Origin: Pseudomonas chlororaphis
GTDB lineage: Bacteria > Pseudomonadota > Gammaproteobacteria > Pseudomonadales > Pseudomonadaceae
Reading direction: 5' to 3'
NCBI RefSeq assembly: GCF_001921865.1
Contig: NZ_MSCT01000020.1
Location: 703,497 to 767,496, forward strand
Length of the DNA stretch: 64,000 nucleotides
The position numbers and the translations under genes are program-made. Within the stretch, counting starts at the first letter, position 1; each line of letters opens with the position of its first letter. The notes beneath the pieces were generated by a model that was not told the DNA's origin, searched no databases, and worked only from the letters and a program-made list of their open reading frames with translations. Shown piece after piece: positions 43,277 through 51,124 of the stretch.

Positions 43277-43735
43277 ATGCCGCTACGACCGCTCGTTTTG
43301 CTCAGCCTTTTCAGCCTGCTGGTCGCTTGCAGCAGCGACGCCCCGAAACCTGCCCAATCCACTGTCCCGCCCCAACAGAGCGTGAAAAAAGCCCAGGAAG
43401 CCGCCGACCTCGGCCCCCTGCCCGCCTACCAGCGCGAGCTGAGCGGTTCCTTGCAGGGCGTACCGGCGGGCGCCGAAGTGGAGCTGGCGCTGCTGGTGAT
43501 CGACGAACGCGGCCGGCCGCAGCGCTTGCTGGCCAGCAGCAACCTGATCGGCAATAACAAGGTCCTGCCGTTCCGCCTGCGCTTCAATCCCGATGTGTTC
43601 CCGGCGGGCGCCCGCGTCGAGTTGCGCGGCCGCGCCAGCCAGTCCGGGCAGTTGATCCTGCACCTGCCGGCGCAGCGTATCGCCCAGCCGGCGACCCAGG
43701 CCCTGGGCCAGTTGCAATTCGTCAAAGCCCCATGA
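43277..43735 (+). CDS. YbaY-family outer-membrane lipoprotein
   Basis: A 152-residue lipoprotein. The signal peptide MPLRPLVLLSLFSLLVAC ends in a lipobox (LVAC, then SS, so probably outer membrane). The mature part has the YbaY domain: LSGSLQGVPAGAEVELALLVIDERGRPQRLLASSNLIGNNKVLPFRLRF ... RVELRGRASQSG. The family includes type III secretion pilot-like proteins, but no secretion genes are near. TTGGAG precedes the chosen ATG. Its stop overlaps the next gene's start. Confidence 0.82.
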   Translation: MPLRPLVLLSLFSLLVACSSDAPKPAQSTVPPQQSVKKAQEAADLGPLPAYQRELSGSLQGVPAGAEVELALLVIDERGRPQRLLASSNLIGNNKVLPFRLRFNPDVFPAGARVELRGRASQSGQLILHLPAQRIAQPATQALGQLQFVKAP

Positions 43736-44397
43736 CCCCACCGCTCGACCTGCAGCAGGCCCTGGGCGAACTGCTCGGCGACGCTCGCCTAGTGGCCTGC
43801 GAGCTGCCGGACACAGCGCTGAAGCTCTGGCTGATCGACGCCGACAACATGGACCGCGCCTTCACCCCCGAGGAAACCCGGCGCATTCTCCACGAGCCGC
43901 CGTACTGGAGTTTCTGCTGGGCCAGCGGCCTGGCCCTGGCGCGTTATCTGGCCGAGCGCCCGCAGTGGGTGCAAGGCAAGCGGGTGCTGGATTTCGGCGC
44001 CGGTTCCGGGGTGGCCGGCATCGCTGCGCTGAAGGCCGGTGCGCTGGAGGTGGTGGCCTGTGACCTCGACCCGCTGGCCATTGCCGCCTGCCGGGCGAAT
44101 GCCGCGCTCAACGACGTCGAGCTGAATTACTCCACGGACTTTTTTGCCGAGGCCGACCGTTTCGACCTGATCCTGGTGGCCGACGTGCTGTACGACCGCG
44201 CCAACCTGCCGCTGCTCGATCAGTTTCTCAGCCGCGGCCGGGAAGCGCTGGTGGCGGATTCGCGGGTCAAGGATTTCCAGCATCCGCTGTATCGACGCCT
44301 GGAAATGCTGCATGCCCTGACCTTGCCGGACCTGGCCGAGCCGTGGGAGTTTCGCGAGGTGAGCCTGTACCACGCGCAGCGGTTGAGCGGCTCGTGA
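43732..44397 (+). CDS. Class I SAM-dependent methyltransferase (Nnt1/ETFB-lysine methyltransferase-like)
   Basis: A 221-residue Rossmann-type methyltransferase. SAM motif I is VLDFGAGSGVAGIAAL, followed by the acidic residue in VACDLDPLAIAACRANA and post-motif LILVADVLYDRANLPLL. The N-terminal PPYWSFCWASGLALARYLAE segment is typical of the Nnt1/METTL20 group that methylates protein lysines. The ATG overlaps the upstream lipoprotein stop (ATGA). Confidence 0.87.
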   Translation: MTPPLDLQQALGELLGDARLVACELPDTALKLWLIDADNMDRAFTPEETRRILHEPPYWSFCWASGLALARYLAERPQWVQGKRVLDFGAGSGVAGIAALKAGALEVVACDLDPLAIAACRANAALNDVELNYSTDFFAEADRFDLILVADVLYDRANLPLLDQFLSRGREALVADSRVKDFQHPLYRRLEMLHALTLPDLAEPWEFREVSLYHAQRLSGS

Positions 44398-44411
44398 TCG
44401 CTTTGCAGTCA

Positions 44412-44473
44412 ATCGCGAGCAAGCTCGCTCCTACAAGGTAAGCGGCGTCTGTAGGAGCGAGGCTTGCCCGCGA
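44412..44473. repeat. REPIN (REP pair, family A)
   Basis: ATCGCGAGCAAGCTCGCTCC... at 44412-44435 and an inverted, slightly diverged copy at 44450-44473 (GAGGCTTGCCCGCGA). Confidence 0.9.
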
Positions 44474-44558
44474 AGCGATCTACCGGTCACTCCCCTGCTT
44501 TCAGCCGCACCCCGCCAACCTTTATAGTGGCTCCATTCACGTTTCTTCGAGATCCCCC

Positions 44559-45431
44559 ATGAGTCAGGACACGCCGTACATTTTCGACGCCAGCACCGCC
44601 GATTTCGACCAGTCGGTGATCGAGAACTCGTTCCACAAGCCGGTACTGGTGGATTTCTGGGCCGAATGGTGCGCGCCCTGCAAGGCGCTGATGCCGATGC
44701 TGCAACAGATCGCCGAGAGCTATCAGGGCGAGTTGCTGCTGGCCAAGGTCAACTGCGATATCGAACAGGACATCGTTGCCCGCTTCGGCATTCGCAGCCT
44801 GCCGACCGTGGTGCTGTTCAAGGACGGCCAGCCAGTGGACGGTTTTGCCGGGGCACAGCCCGAGTCCGCGGTGCGTGCCATGCTCGAACCCCATGTGCAG
44901 ATGCCACCGCCCAAGGCCGCCGACCCGCTGGAGCAAGCCGAGGCACTGTTCGCCGAAGGCCGCATCGCCGATGCCGAAGCCACCCTGAAAGTGCTGCTGG
45001 GCGAAGACAACACCAACGCCAAGGCGCTGATCCTCTATGCCCGCTGCCTGGCCGAACGCGGCGAGCTGGACGAAGCGCAGACCGTTCTCGGCGCGGTCAA
45101 GGGCGACGAACACAAGGCCGCGCTGGCCGGGGCCAAGGCGCAGATCACCTTCCTCAAGCAGGCCGCCGACCTGCCGGACGCCGCCGAGCTGAAAAGCCGC
45201 CTGGCGCAGAACCCGCAAGACGACGAAGCGGTGTATCAGCTGGCGATCCAGCAACTGGCGCGCCAGCAGTACGACGCGGCGCTGGATGCGTTGCTCAAGC
45301 TGTTCGTGCGCAACCGCAGCTACAGCGAAGGCCTGCCGCACAAGACCCTGCTGCAAGTGTTCGAGTTGCTGGGCAACGATCACCCGCTGGTGACCACCTA
45401 CCGCCGCAAGCTGTTCGCCGCGCTGTACTGA
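44559..45431 (+). CDS. Thioredoxin/TPR co-chaperone (CnoX/YbbN-like)
   Basis: A 290-residue protein with an N-terminal thioredoxin fold (LVDFWAEWCAPCKALMPMLQQIAE; cis-proline in FGIRSLPTVVLFKDG) and a C-terminal helical TPR-like part (LEQAEALFAEGRIADAEATLKVLLGEDN onward). It matches the CnoX/YbbN family of redox-linked holdases that hand clients to GroEL. Both cysteines of WCAPC are present, unlike the E. coli protein, so it may have reductase activity. TATAGT (44523-44528) is a good -10 candidate. Confidence 0.88.
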   Translation: MSQDTPYIFDASTADFDQSVIENSFHKPVLVDFWAEWCAPCKALMPMLQQIAESYQGELLLAKVNCDIEQDIVARFGIRSLPTVVLFKDGQPVDGFAGAQPESAVRAMLEPHVQMPPPKAADPLEQAEALFAEGRIADAEATLKVLLGEDNTNAKALILYARCLAERGELDEAQTVLGAVKGDEHKAALAGAKAQITFLKQAADLPDAAELKSRLAQNPQDDEAVYQLAIQQLARQQYDAALDALLKLFVRNRSYSEGLPHKTLLQVFELLGNDHPLVTTYRRKLFAALY

Positions 45432-45446
45432 TTCACCGCGGGGTTT

Positions 45447-45470
45447 ATCGCGAGCAAGCTCGCTCCTACA
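45447..45470. repeat. Single REP sequence (family A)
   Basis: One unit, ATCGCGAGCAAGCTCGCTCC..., in the 54-base gap between convergent genes. No inverted partner is nearby. Confidence 0.88.
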
Positions 45471-45485
45471 GGGGCGGGTTCAGGG

Positions 45486-45839
45486 CTATTGTTCGATCCA
45501 GCTGTAGAGCGGCGTATCGCCGCCGCTCGCCACTTTGACTTCGGCGCTGTGGCGCAGGCGTACCAACAGGCGCTTGCCCGCCGCCGCGCTGCCGGTCAGG
45601 CCTTCGAGCTGCTCCAACAGGTCCGGGCCGCTCAATTGGCCGGCCTTGCGCAGCAAATCCTTGGCGATCTGCCACAACGCGTCGTCCTGGCTCACCGGCT
45701 TGGCCGCCGCGCTGCTTTGCGCCTGGGCAGCCGGCAACGGCGCCCCCAGCCGGGCGCTCAACCGGTCCCAATCGCCGTCGTCCAGTTCCAGGGTCAAATC
45801 CACCGGCCATTCGCCGATGCTTCCACGAATCCGCACCAT
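45486..45839 (-). CDS. Small hypothetical protein
   Basis: A 117-residue protein starting MVRIRGSIGEWPVDLTLELDDGDWDRLSARLG, with an alanine/glutamine-rich linker and a helical second half (DDALWQIAKDLLRKAGQLSGPDLLEQLEGLTGS), then RLLVRLRHSAEVKVASGGDTPLYSWIEQ. AGGAG precedes the ATG. I do not recognise the family beyond likely conservation in Pseudomonas at this place in the rib-zinc gene neighbourhood. No signal peptide or membrane segment is seen. Confidence 0.75.
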   Translation of the reverse strand: MVRIRGSIGEWPVDLTLELDDGDWDRLSARLGAPLPAAQAQSSAAAKPVSQDDALWQIAKDLLRKAGQLSGPDLLEQLEGLTGSAAAGKRLLVRLRHSAEVKVASGGDTPLYSWIEQ

Positions 45840-45924
45840 TGCTGCGCTCCTGATTTTTTCTGACGAGCATGCTCCCATGCGTCTTGCGCAACGCCAAGCA
45901 GGCGGTCAAACTCTCGCGAATTCC

Positions 45925-45949
45925 GTTATAAGATTACATAACATTTTTT
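45925..45949. promoter_or_regulatory. Zur-like AT-rich palindrome
   Basis: GTTAT and ATAAC arms (45925-45929, 45938-45942) with a right flank ACATTTT lie 24 bases before the DUF2796 ATG. A 13-base window from 45925 matches GTTATA-N-TATAAC at 10 of 12 defined positions. With a His-rich zinc-handling protein downstream, Zur control is plausible. Confidence 0.5.
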
Positions 45950-45973
45950 TCATGTTCGCCCCGGAGACTTGCC

Positions 45974-46585
45974 ATGCGCCGCCTGCTTCTCGCCCTGCCG
46001 TTCGCCCTGCTGCCCCTGGCCATCGCCCAGGCGGCCGAAAAACACGACCACGACCATGAGCACGGCAGCCTCGGCGCTCACGAGCATGGCGTAGCCCGCC
46101 TGAACGCGGCGCTGGACGGCCAGACCCTGGAGCTGGAGCTGGAAAGCCCGGCGATGAACCTGGTGGGGTTCGAGCACGCTGCCAGCACCGACGCGGACAA
46201 GGCCAAGGTCGACGCCGTGCGAGCCTTGCTGGAAAAACCGCTGGCGCTGTTCAGCCTGCCACCCGCCGCGGGTTGCGTGGTGGCCCAGCAGGAACTGGAA
46301 AGTCCGCTGTTCGGCGACCTGCCGGCGGCCGACGATCACGACGAAGACGAAGACCACGACAAAGCCGCCAAGGATGCCGACGGCCACGAACATCACCATG
46401 AACACAGCGAGATCCACGCCCACTACCAATTCACCTGCGCCACCCCAGGCGCGCTGAAAACCCTGGACCTGGCCGGCGTATTCAAGACCTTCCCCGCTAC
46501 CCAGAAAATTCAGGTACAACTCATCTCGCCAAGCGGTCAGCAAGGCGTGGAAGCGACGGCCAAGGCCGCCAGCCTGAAGTTCTGA
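45974..46585 (+). CDS. Histidine-rich periplasmic DUF2796 protein (zinc-linked)
   Basis: A 203-residue protein with signal peptide MRRLLLALPFALLPLAIAQA. The mature N-terminus is histidine- and aspartate-rich (HDHDHEHG, AHEHG), and a second cluster lies at about 115-150 (DDHDEDEDHD, HEHHHEHSEIHAH). This marks it as a metal-binding protein. I recall the equivalent PA4063 as zinc-starvation induced with PA4064-PA4066, which match the next three genes. It probably scavenges or passes zinc in the periplasm. A Zur-like box lies upstream. Confidence 0.85.
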   Translation: MRRLLLALPFALLPLAIAQAAEKHDHDHEHGSLGAHEHGVARLNAALDGQTLELELESPAMNLVGFEHAASTDADKAKVDAVRALLEKPLALFSLPPAAGCVVAQQELESPLFGDLPAADDHDEDEDHDKAAKDADGHEHHHEHSEIHAHYQFTCATPGALKTLDLAGVFKTFPATQKIQVQLISPSGQQGVEATAKAASLKF

Positions 46586-46595
46586 CCACCGTCTC

Positions 46596-46686
46596 TGTAG
46601 GAGCGAGCTTGCTCGCGATGGCGATGCCACAGCCAACAAGTGATGCAAGCCGGAAAACCGTTATCGCGAGCAAGCTCGCTCCTACA
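46596..46686. repeat. REPIN inside the zinc-linked gene cluster (family A)
   Basis: TGTAGGAGCGAGCTTGCTCG... at 46596-46619 and the inverted copy at 46663-46686, spaced by 43 bases. It fills the gap between the DUF2796 gene and the ABC ATPase gene, so it interrupts or processes the shared transcript. Confidence 0.92.
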
Positions 46687-46715
46687 CATATGAATCAACC
46701 GACGAACCGCCTCCC

Positions 46716-47426
46716 ATGACCCAAGCACTGATCCAACTGTCCGACCTGGGCTTCAGCTGGCCCGGCCATCCGCAGTTGCTGGATATCCCGGCGTTTCGCC
46801 TGGAAGCGGGTGAAACGCTGTTCCTCAAAGGCCCCAGCGGCAGCGGCAAGACCACCTTGCTCGGCCTGCTCGGCGGCGTGCAGAAGCCCGACCGCGGCAG
46901 CATCCGCCTGCTGGGCCAGGAGCTGACCGAGCTCTCGGCCGGCGCCCGCGACCGTTTCCGCGTCGACCACACCGGCTACATCTTCCAGCAGTTCAACCTG
47001 CTGCCGTTTCTCTCGGTGCGCGAGAATGTGGAACTGCCTTGCCACTTCTCCCGGTTGCGCGCCAGCCGCGCCGCCCAGCGCCACGGCAGCGTCGACCAGG
47101 CGGCCGCCACCCTGCTGGCCCACCTGGGCTTGAAAGACCCGGACCTGCTCGGGCGCCGGGCCGACTCGCTGTCCATCGGCCAGCAGCAACGGGTGGCCGC
47201 CGCCCGCGCGCTGATCGGCCAGCCGGAACTGGTGATCGCCGACGAGCCGACCTCGGCGCTCGACCACGACGCCCGCGAAGCCTTTATCCGCCTGTTGTTC
47301 GCCGAATGCCGCGAAGCCGGGGCCAGCCTGCTGTTCGTCAGCCACGACCAGAGCCTGGCCCCGCTGTTCGATCGCAACCTGTCGCTGGCCGAACTCAATC
47401 GTGCCGCCACGCCCGCAGAGGTCTGA
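46716..47426 (+). CDS. ABC transporter ATP-binding protein (LolD/MacB-like)
   Basis: A 236-residue ATPase: Walker A GPSGSGKTTL, Q-loop FQQFNLLPF, signature LSIGQQQRVAAARAL, Walker B LVIADEPTSALD and switch LLFVSHDQ. This is the LolCDE/MacB branch with a short linker. It pairs with the FtsX-type permease that starts two bases after its stop. In the equivalent PAO1 cluster the system is zinc-responsive. Whether it moves metal-related ligands or lipoproteins is unknown. Confidence 0.9.
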   Translation: MTQALIQLSDLGFSWPGHPQLLDIPAFRLEAGETLFLKGPSGSGKTTLLGLLGGVQKPDRGSIRLLGQELTELSAGARDRFRVDHTGYIFQQFNLLPFLSVRENVELPCHFSRLRASRAAQRHGSVDQAAATLLAHLGLKDPDLLGRRADSLSIGQQQRVAAARALIGQPELVIADEPTSALDHDAREAFIRLLFAECREAGASLLFVSHDQSLAPLFDRNLSLAELNRAATPAEV

Positions 47427-47427
47427 G

Positions 47428-48693
47428 ATGTATCTGTTCCGTCTAGCCATGGCCAGCCTGGCTAACCGCCGCTTCACCGCGATCCTCACGGCCTTCGCCA
47501 TCGCCCTGTCGGTCTGCCTGCTGCTGGCGGTGGAGCGGGTGCGTACCGAGGCCCGCGCCAGTTTCGCCAGCACCATCAGCGGCACCGACCTGATCGTCGG
47601 CGCCCGTTCCGGTTCGGTGAACCTGCTGCTGTACTCGGTGTTTCGCATCGGCAACGCCACCAACAACATCCGCTGGGACAGCTTCGAGCACTTCGCGGGC
47701 AGCCCGAAGGTGAAATGGGCGATCCCGATTTCTCTCGGCGACTCCCACCGCGGTTACCGGGTGATGGGCACCACCGCGGCCTACTTCGAGCATTACCAGT
47801 ACGGCCATCAGCAGAACCTGCAATTGGCCAGCGGCCGCGAGTTCGCCAGCGACCCGTTCGAGGTGGTGCTGGGCGCCGAAGTCGCCGAGGCCCTGCATTA
47901 CCAGCTCGGCGACAAGCTGGTACTGGCCCACGGCGTGGCGGCCATCAGCCTGGTCAAGCACGACGACAAACCCTTCACCGTGGTCGGCATTCTCAAGCGC
48001 ACCGGCACCCCGGTGGACCGCACGCTGCACATCAGCCTCGGCGGCATGGAGGCGATCCATATCGACTGGCACAACGGCGTGCCGGCCCAGGGCAACGGCC
48101 GCATCAGCGCCGACCAGGCGCGCAACATGGACCTCACGCCGCAGGCGATCACCGCCTTCATGCTGGGCTTGAACAGCAAGATCGCTACCTTCGCCGTACA
48201 ACGCGAGATCAACGAATACCGGGGCGAGCCGATGCTCGCCATCCTCCCCGGGGTCGCGCTGCAAGAGTTGTGGAGCCTGATGGGCACCGCGGAAAAAGCC
48301 TTGTTCGTGGTGTCGCTGTTCGTGGTGCTGACCGGCCTGATCGGCATGCTCACGGCGATCCTCACCAGCCTCAACGAACGCCGCCGGGAAATGGCCATCC
48401 TGCGTTCGGTCGGCGCGCGCCCCTGGCATATCGCCACGCTGCTGGTGCTGGAAGCCTTCGCCCTGGCGCTGTTCGGCGTGCTCGCCGGGCTGGGCCTGCT
48501 GTACCTGGGCATCGCCCTGGCCCAGGGTTATGTGCAATCGACCTACGGCCTGTACCTGCCGCTCTCCTGGCCAAGCGAGTATGAGTGGACGCTGCTCGGC
48601 GCTATCCTGATCGCCGCCCTGCTGATGGGCTGCGTGCCGGCCTGGCGCGCCTACCGACAATCGCTGGCCGATGGCCTGTCCATCCGCTTATGA
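47428..48693 (+). CDS. ABC transporter permease (FtsX/MacB-like)
   Basis: A 421-residue permease with the four-helix FtsX/MacB topology: one N-terminal membrane segment (FTAILTAFAIALSVCLLLAVERV), a large periplasmic domain (about 40-280) containing GTDLIVGARSGSVNLLLYSVFRIG, then three C-terminal segments (ALFVVSLFVVLTGLIGMLTAIL, VLEAFALALFGVLAGLGLL, LLGAILIAALLMGCVPAWRA). It works with the ATPase just upstream. MacB-like mechanotransmission rather than classic import is expected. Confidence 0.9.
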   Translation: MYLFRLAMASLANRRFTAILTAFAIALSVCLLLAVERVRTEARASFASTISGTDLIVGARSGSVNLLLYSVFRIGNATNNIRWDSFEHFAGSPKVKWAIPISLGDSHRGYRVMGTTAAYFEHYQYGHQQNLQLASGREFASDPFEVVLGAEVAEALHYQLGDKLVLAHGVAAISLVKHDDKPFTVVGILKRTGTPVDRTLHISLGGMEAIHIDWHNGVPAQGNGRISADQARNMDLTPQAITAFMLGLNSKIATFAVQREINEYRGEPMLAILPGVALQELWSLMGTAEKALFVVSLFVVLTGLIGMLTAILTSLNERRREMAILRSVGARPWHIATLLVLEAFALALFGVLAGLGLLYLGIALAQGYVQSTYGLYLPLSWPSEYEWTLLGAILIAALLMGCVPAWRAYRQSLADGLSIRL

Positions 48694-48704
48694 GGAACTC
48701 TGTC

Positions 48705-49238
48705 ATGAAGAGCTCCGGCATGCCCCGTGCCTTGCTTGCGCTGCTGATGCTGGTCGCCCTGCCGCTGTGGGCCGCCGAACCCCGGGACCTGGCGTGGTCG
48801 GAAATGATCCCGCCGGACGCCCCGGCGGAAGTGCCGAACATGAAACCGCTGCATGACCTGTCGCAGATGAGCGACGCACTGGCCGCCGAGTCCGCCCCGG
48901 CGGCCAAGCAGGACATGCCCAACGCGCCGGTGGTGCAAAGCCTCGACGGTCTGTCGGTGCGCCTGCCCGGCTACATCGTGCCGCTGGAAGTCAGCGAGGC
49001 AGGCCGCACCACCGAGTTTCTGCTGGTGCCGTATTTCGGTGCCTGCATTCATGTGCCGCCACCGCCGTCGAACCAGATCGTGCACGTGAAAAGCGAAGTC
49101 GGAGTGAAGCTCGACGAGCTGTATCAACCGTACTGGATCGAGGGACCGATGCAGGTCAAGGCGTCCACCAGCGAAATCGCCGACGCGGGTTACCAGATGC
49201 AGGCGGAAAAGATTTACGTGTATGAGTTGCAGGAGTGA
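48705..49238 (+). CDS. Periplasmic DUF3299 protein
   Basis: A 177-residue protein with signal peptide ALLALLMLVALPLWAAEP. The DUF3299 core is LSVRLPGYIVPLEVSEAGRTTEFLLVPYFGACIHVPPPPSNQIVHV ... YQPYWIEGPMQVKASTSEIADAGYQMQAEKIYVY, with a conserved Cys in GACIHVPPPP. GAGGA precedes the ATG, 11 bases after the permease stop. It is the fourth and last gene of the zinc-linked operon. Confidence 0.87.
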   Translation: MKSSGMPRALLALLMLVALPLWAAEPRDLAWSEMIPPDAPAEVPNMKPLHDLSQMSDALAAESAPAAKQDMPNAPVVQSLDGLSVRLPGYIVPLEVSEAGRTTEFLLVPYFGACIHVPPPPSNQIVHVKSEVGVKLDELYQPYWIEGPMQVKASTSEIADAGYQMQAEKIYVYELQE

Positions 49239-49271
49239 AACCGTGAGTCCCGCGGGGTCTGTACCGAAGTA

Positions 49272-49335
49272 ATCGCGAGCAAGCTCGCTCCTACAAAACA
49301 GCGCCAACCCCTGTAGGAGCGAGCTTGCTCGCGAT
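49272..49335. repeat. REPIN (REP pair, family A)
   Basis: ATCGCGAGCAAGCTCGCTCC... at 49272-49295 and the inverted copy at 49312-49335, between the DUF3299 gene and the oprG promoter. Confidence 0.92.
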
Positions 49336-49360
49336 GAGCCCCGCGCTGATCCGGTTTTCA

Positions 49361-49401
49361 TTGAGCTGAGTCAAGGCCCGCTCCTTGACGATCCTTACCA
49401 T
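49361..49401 (+). promoter_or_regulatory. ANR/FNR-dependent promoter of the oprG-like gene
   Basis: TTGAG-CTGA-GTCAA (49361-49374) matches TTGAT-N4-GTCAA at 9 of 10 positions. A -10-like TACCAT (49396-49401) is placed so that the start site near 49408 is about 41 bases from the box centre, the class II FNR arrangement. OprG is, from memory, ANR-controlled in P. aeruginosa. Confidence 0.65.
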
Positions 49402-49438
49402 TGGACCTAGCCAACTTGAATCGTCCTTTGGAGCTCCC

Positions 49439-50137
49439 ATGCACAAGTCCTTGCTCAGCGCCCCCCTGTTCGCGCTCGCGCTCGCCGCCCCGCTCGCCCA
49501 CGCCCACGAAGCCGGCGACATCATCGTTCGCGCCGGTGCCATCACCGTCAACCCGAAAGCCGACAGCGGCGACGTCAAGGTCGATCGCGGCCCGCTGGCC
49601 GGCGCCAACCTCGGCGGCAAGGCGACCATGAGCAGCGACACCCAGCTGGGCCTGAACTTTGCCTACATGCTGACCAACAACATTGGTATCGAACTGCTCG
49701 CGGCCACCCCGTTCGAGCACGACGTGAAGCTCAAGGACACCTCGCTGGCCGCCGCCAACGGCAAGCTCGGCACCCTCAAGCACCTGCCGCCGACCCTGAG
49801 CGTGGTGTACTACCCGCTCGACCACAAGGCCGCTTTCCAGCCTTACGTCGGTGCCGGTATCAACTACACCTGGATCTATGACGAGCACGTCGGCAGCAGC
49901 GCCAGCGCCGCCGGTTTCGACAACTTCCGGGCCAAGAACTCCTGGGGCCTGGCCTGGCAGGTCGGTGCCGACTACATGCTGACTGACAACGTGATGATCA
50001 ACGCCCAGGTGCGCTACGTCGACATCGACACCACCGCCTACGTGGACAACAACGCGGTCGCCAGCGGCACTCGGGCCAAGGTCGACGTGGACGTCGATCC
50101 ATGGGTCTACATGGTCGGCCTGGGCTACAAGTTCTAA
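49439..50137 (+). CDS. oprG: OmpW-family outer-membrane protein (OprG)
   Basis: A 232-residue beta-barrel with signal peptide MHKSLLSAPLFALALAAPLAHA. Barrel features include EAGDIIVRAGAITVNPK, TQLGLNFAYMLTNNIGIELLAATPFEHDV, LPPTLSVVYYPLD, FQPYVGAGINYTWIYDE and a C-terminal WVYMVGLGYKF ending in Phe. It is an eight-stranded OmpW-type pore for small hydrophobic molecules. Position relative to the zinc operon and the following epimerase matches PA4067. TTGGAG precedes the ATG. Confidence 0.93.
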   Translation: MHKSLLSAPLFALALAAPLAHAHEAGDIIVRAGAITVNPKADSGDVKVDRGPLAGANLGGKATMSSDTQLGLNFAYMLTNNIGIELLAATPFEHDVKLKDTSLAAANGKLGTLKHLPPTLSVVYYPLDHKAAFQPYVGAGINYTWIYDEHVGSSASAAGFDNFRAKNSWGLAWQVGADYMLTDNVMINAQVRYVDIDTTAYVDNNAVASGTRAKVDVDVDPWVYMVGLGYKF

Positions 50138-50148
50138 ATCGCCCGCAC

Positions 50149-50178
50149 AAAAAAGGCGCCTCTCAAGGCGCCTTTTTT
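50149..50178. terminator. Bidirectional terminator between oprG and the epimerase gene
   Basis: AAAAAAGGCGCC and GGCGCCTTTTTT flank a 6-base loop TCTCAA; the A and T runs on both sides allow termination from either strand. Confidence 0.92.
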
Positions 50179-50194
50179 ATTGGCCGGGGAACAC

Positions 50195-51124
50195 TCAGAG
50201 GTCCAGCAAACGCGCCAGCCCAACGCTCATCGGCGTCGGCTCGGGGAGCGTGAAACGCTGCAACAGCCGCTGGTTGTTGGCCCGCGAATGGCGAATATCC
50301 CCCGAACGCGCCGGGCCGTAGCTGATCGCCGGCAACGCCCCCACCACCTGGCCCAGGGCCTCGAGCAACTGCTTGAGGGTGGTGGCCTGGTTCAGGCCGA
50401 TATTCACCGCGCCGACTTCCAGCTGCGGCATTTCCAGGGACTGCACCAGCACGTCCACCAGGTCTTCGACATACATGAAGTCGCGGGTTTGCTCGCCATC
50501 GCCGAATACGCTGATCGGCAGGCCTTTCTGCGCGCGCTCGCAAAAGATGCTGATGACCCCGGAGTACGGCGAGGACGGGTCCTGGCGCGGCCCGAAGATA
50601 TTGAAGAAGCGGAAGATCGCCGGTTCCAGGCCGTGCTGGCGGCGATAGAAATCGAAGTAGTACTCGCTGGCCAGTTTGTCCGACGCATAGGGCGTCAGCG
50701 GCGCCTTGGGCGTGTCTTCGTCGATCGACTGGCCCTCGCCGTTATTGCCGTAGACCGCCGCGCTGGAAGCGAACAGCACCCGCTTGACGCCGGCCTGGCG
50801 CATGGCTTCGCAGACGTTGAGGGTGCCGATGAAATTGCTCTGGTGAGTCCGCACCGGGTCGTCCACCGAAGCCTGTACCGAAGCGACCGCTGCCAGGTGC
50901 GCCACCGCGCTGCAACCGCTCATCGCCCGCGCCACCAGGGCCGCGTCGGCGACGTCGCCTTCGATCAGTTCGACCCGCGAGTCGCCCAGCGGCAGGTTGC
51001 TCGGTTTGCCGGTGGACAGATCGTCGAGGATCCGCACCGAGTAGCCCTTGGCGAGCAACGCGTCGGTCAGGTGCGAACCGATGAAACCGGCGCCGCCGGT
51101 GATCAAAACAGGGCCATCAGCCAT
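50195..51124 (-). CDS. NAD-dependent epimerase/dehydratase (extended SDR)
   Basis: A 309-residue extended short-chain dehydrogenase. NAD motif GGAGFIGSHLTDALL, the active-site Y-x-x-x-K in YASDKLASEYYFDFY, SSAAVYGNNGEG and FRFFNIFGPRQDPSSPYSGVIS are as in UDP-glucose 4-epimerase-like enzymes. It acts on a nucleotide sugar. Matches PA4068 by position. It follows the RmlD-like gene with an 8-base overlap, so the two likely serve one pathway. Confidence 0.9.
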   Translation of the reverse strand: MADGPVLITGGAGFIGSHLTDALLAKGYSVRILDDLSTGKPSNLPLGDSRVELIEGDVADAALVARAMSGCSAVAHLAAVASVQASVDDPVRTHQSNFIGTLNVCEAMRQAGVKRVLFASSAAVYGNNGEGQSIDEDTPKAPLTPYASDKLASEYYFDFYRRQHGLEPAIFRFFNIFGPRQDPSSPYSGVISIFCERAQKGLPISVFGDGEQTRDFMYVEDLVDVLVQSLEMPQLEVGAVNIGLNQATTLKQLLEALGQVVGALPAISYGPARSGDIRHSRANNQRLLQRFTLPEPTPMSVGLARLLDL

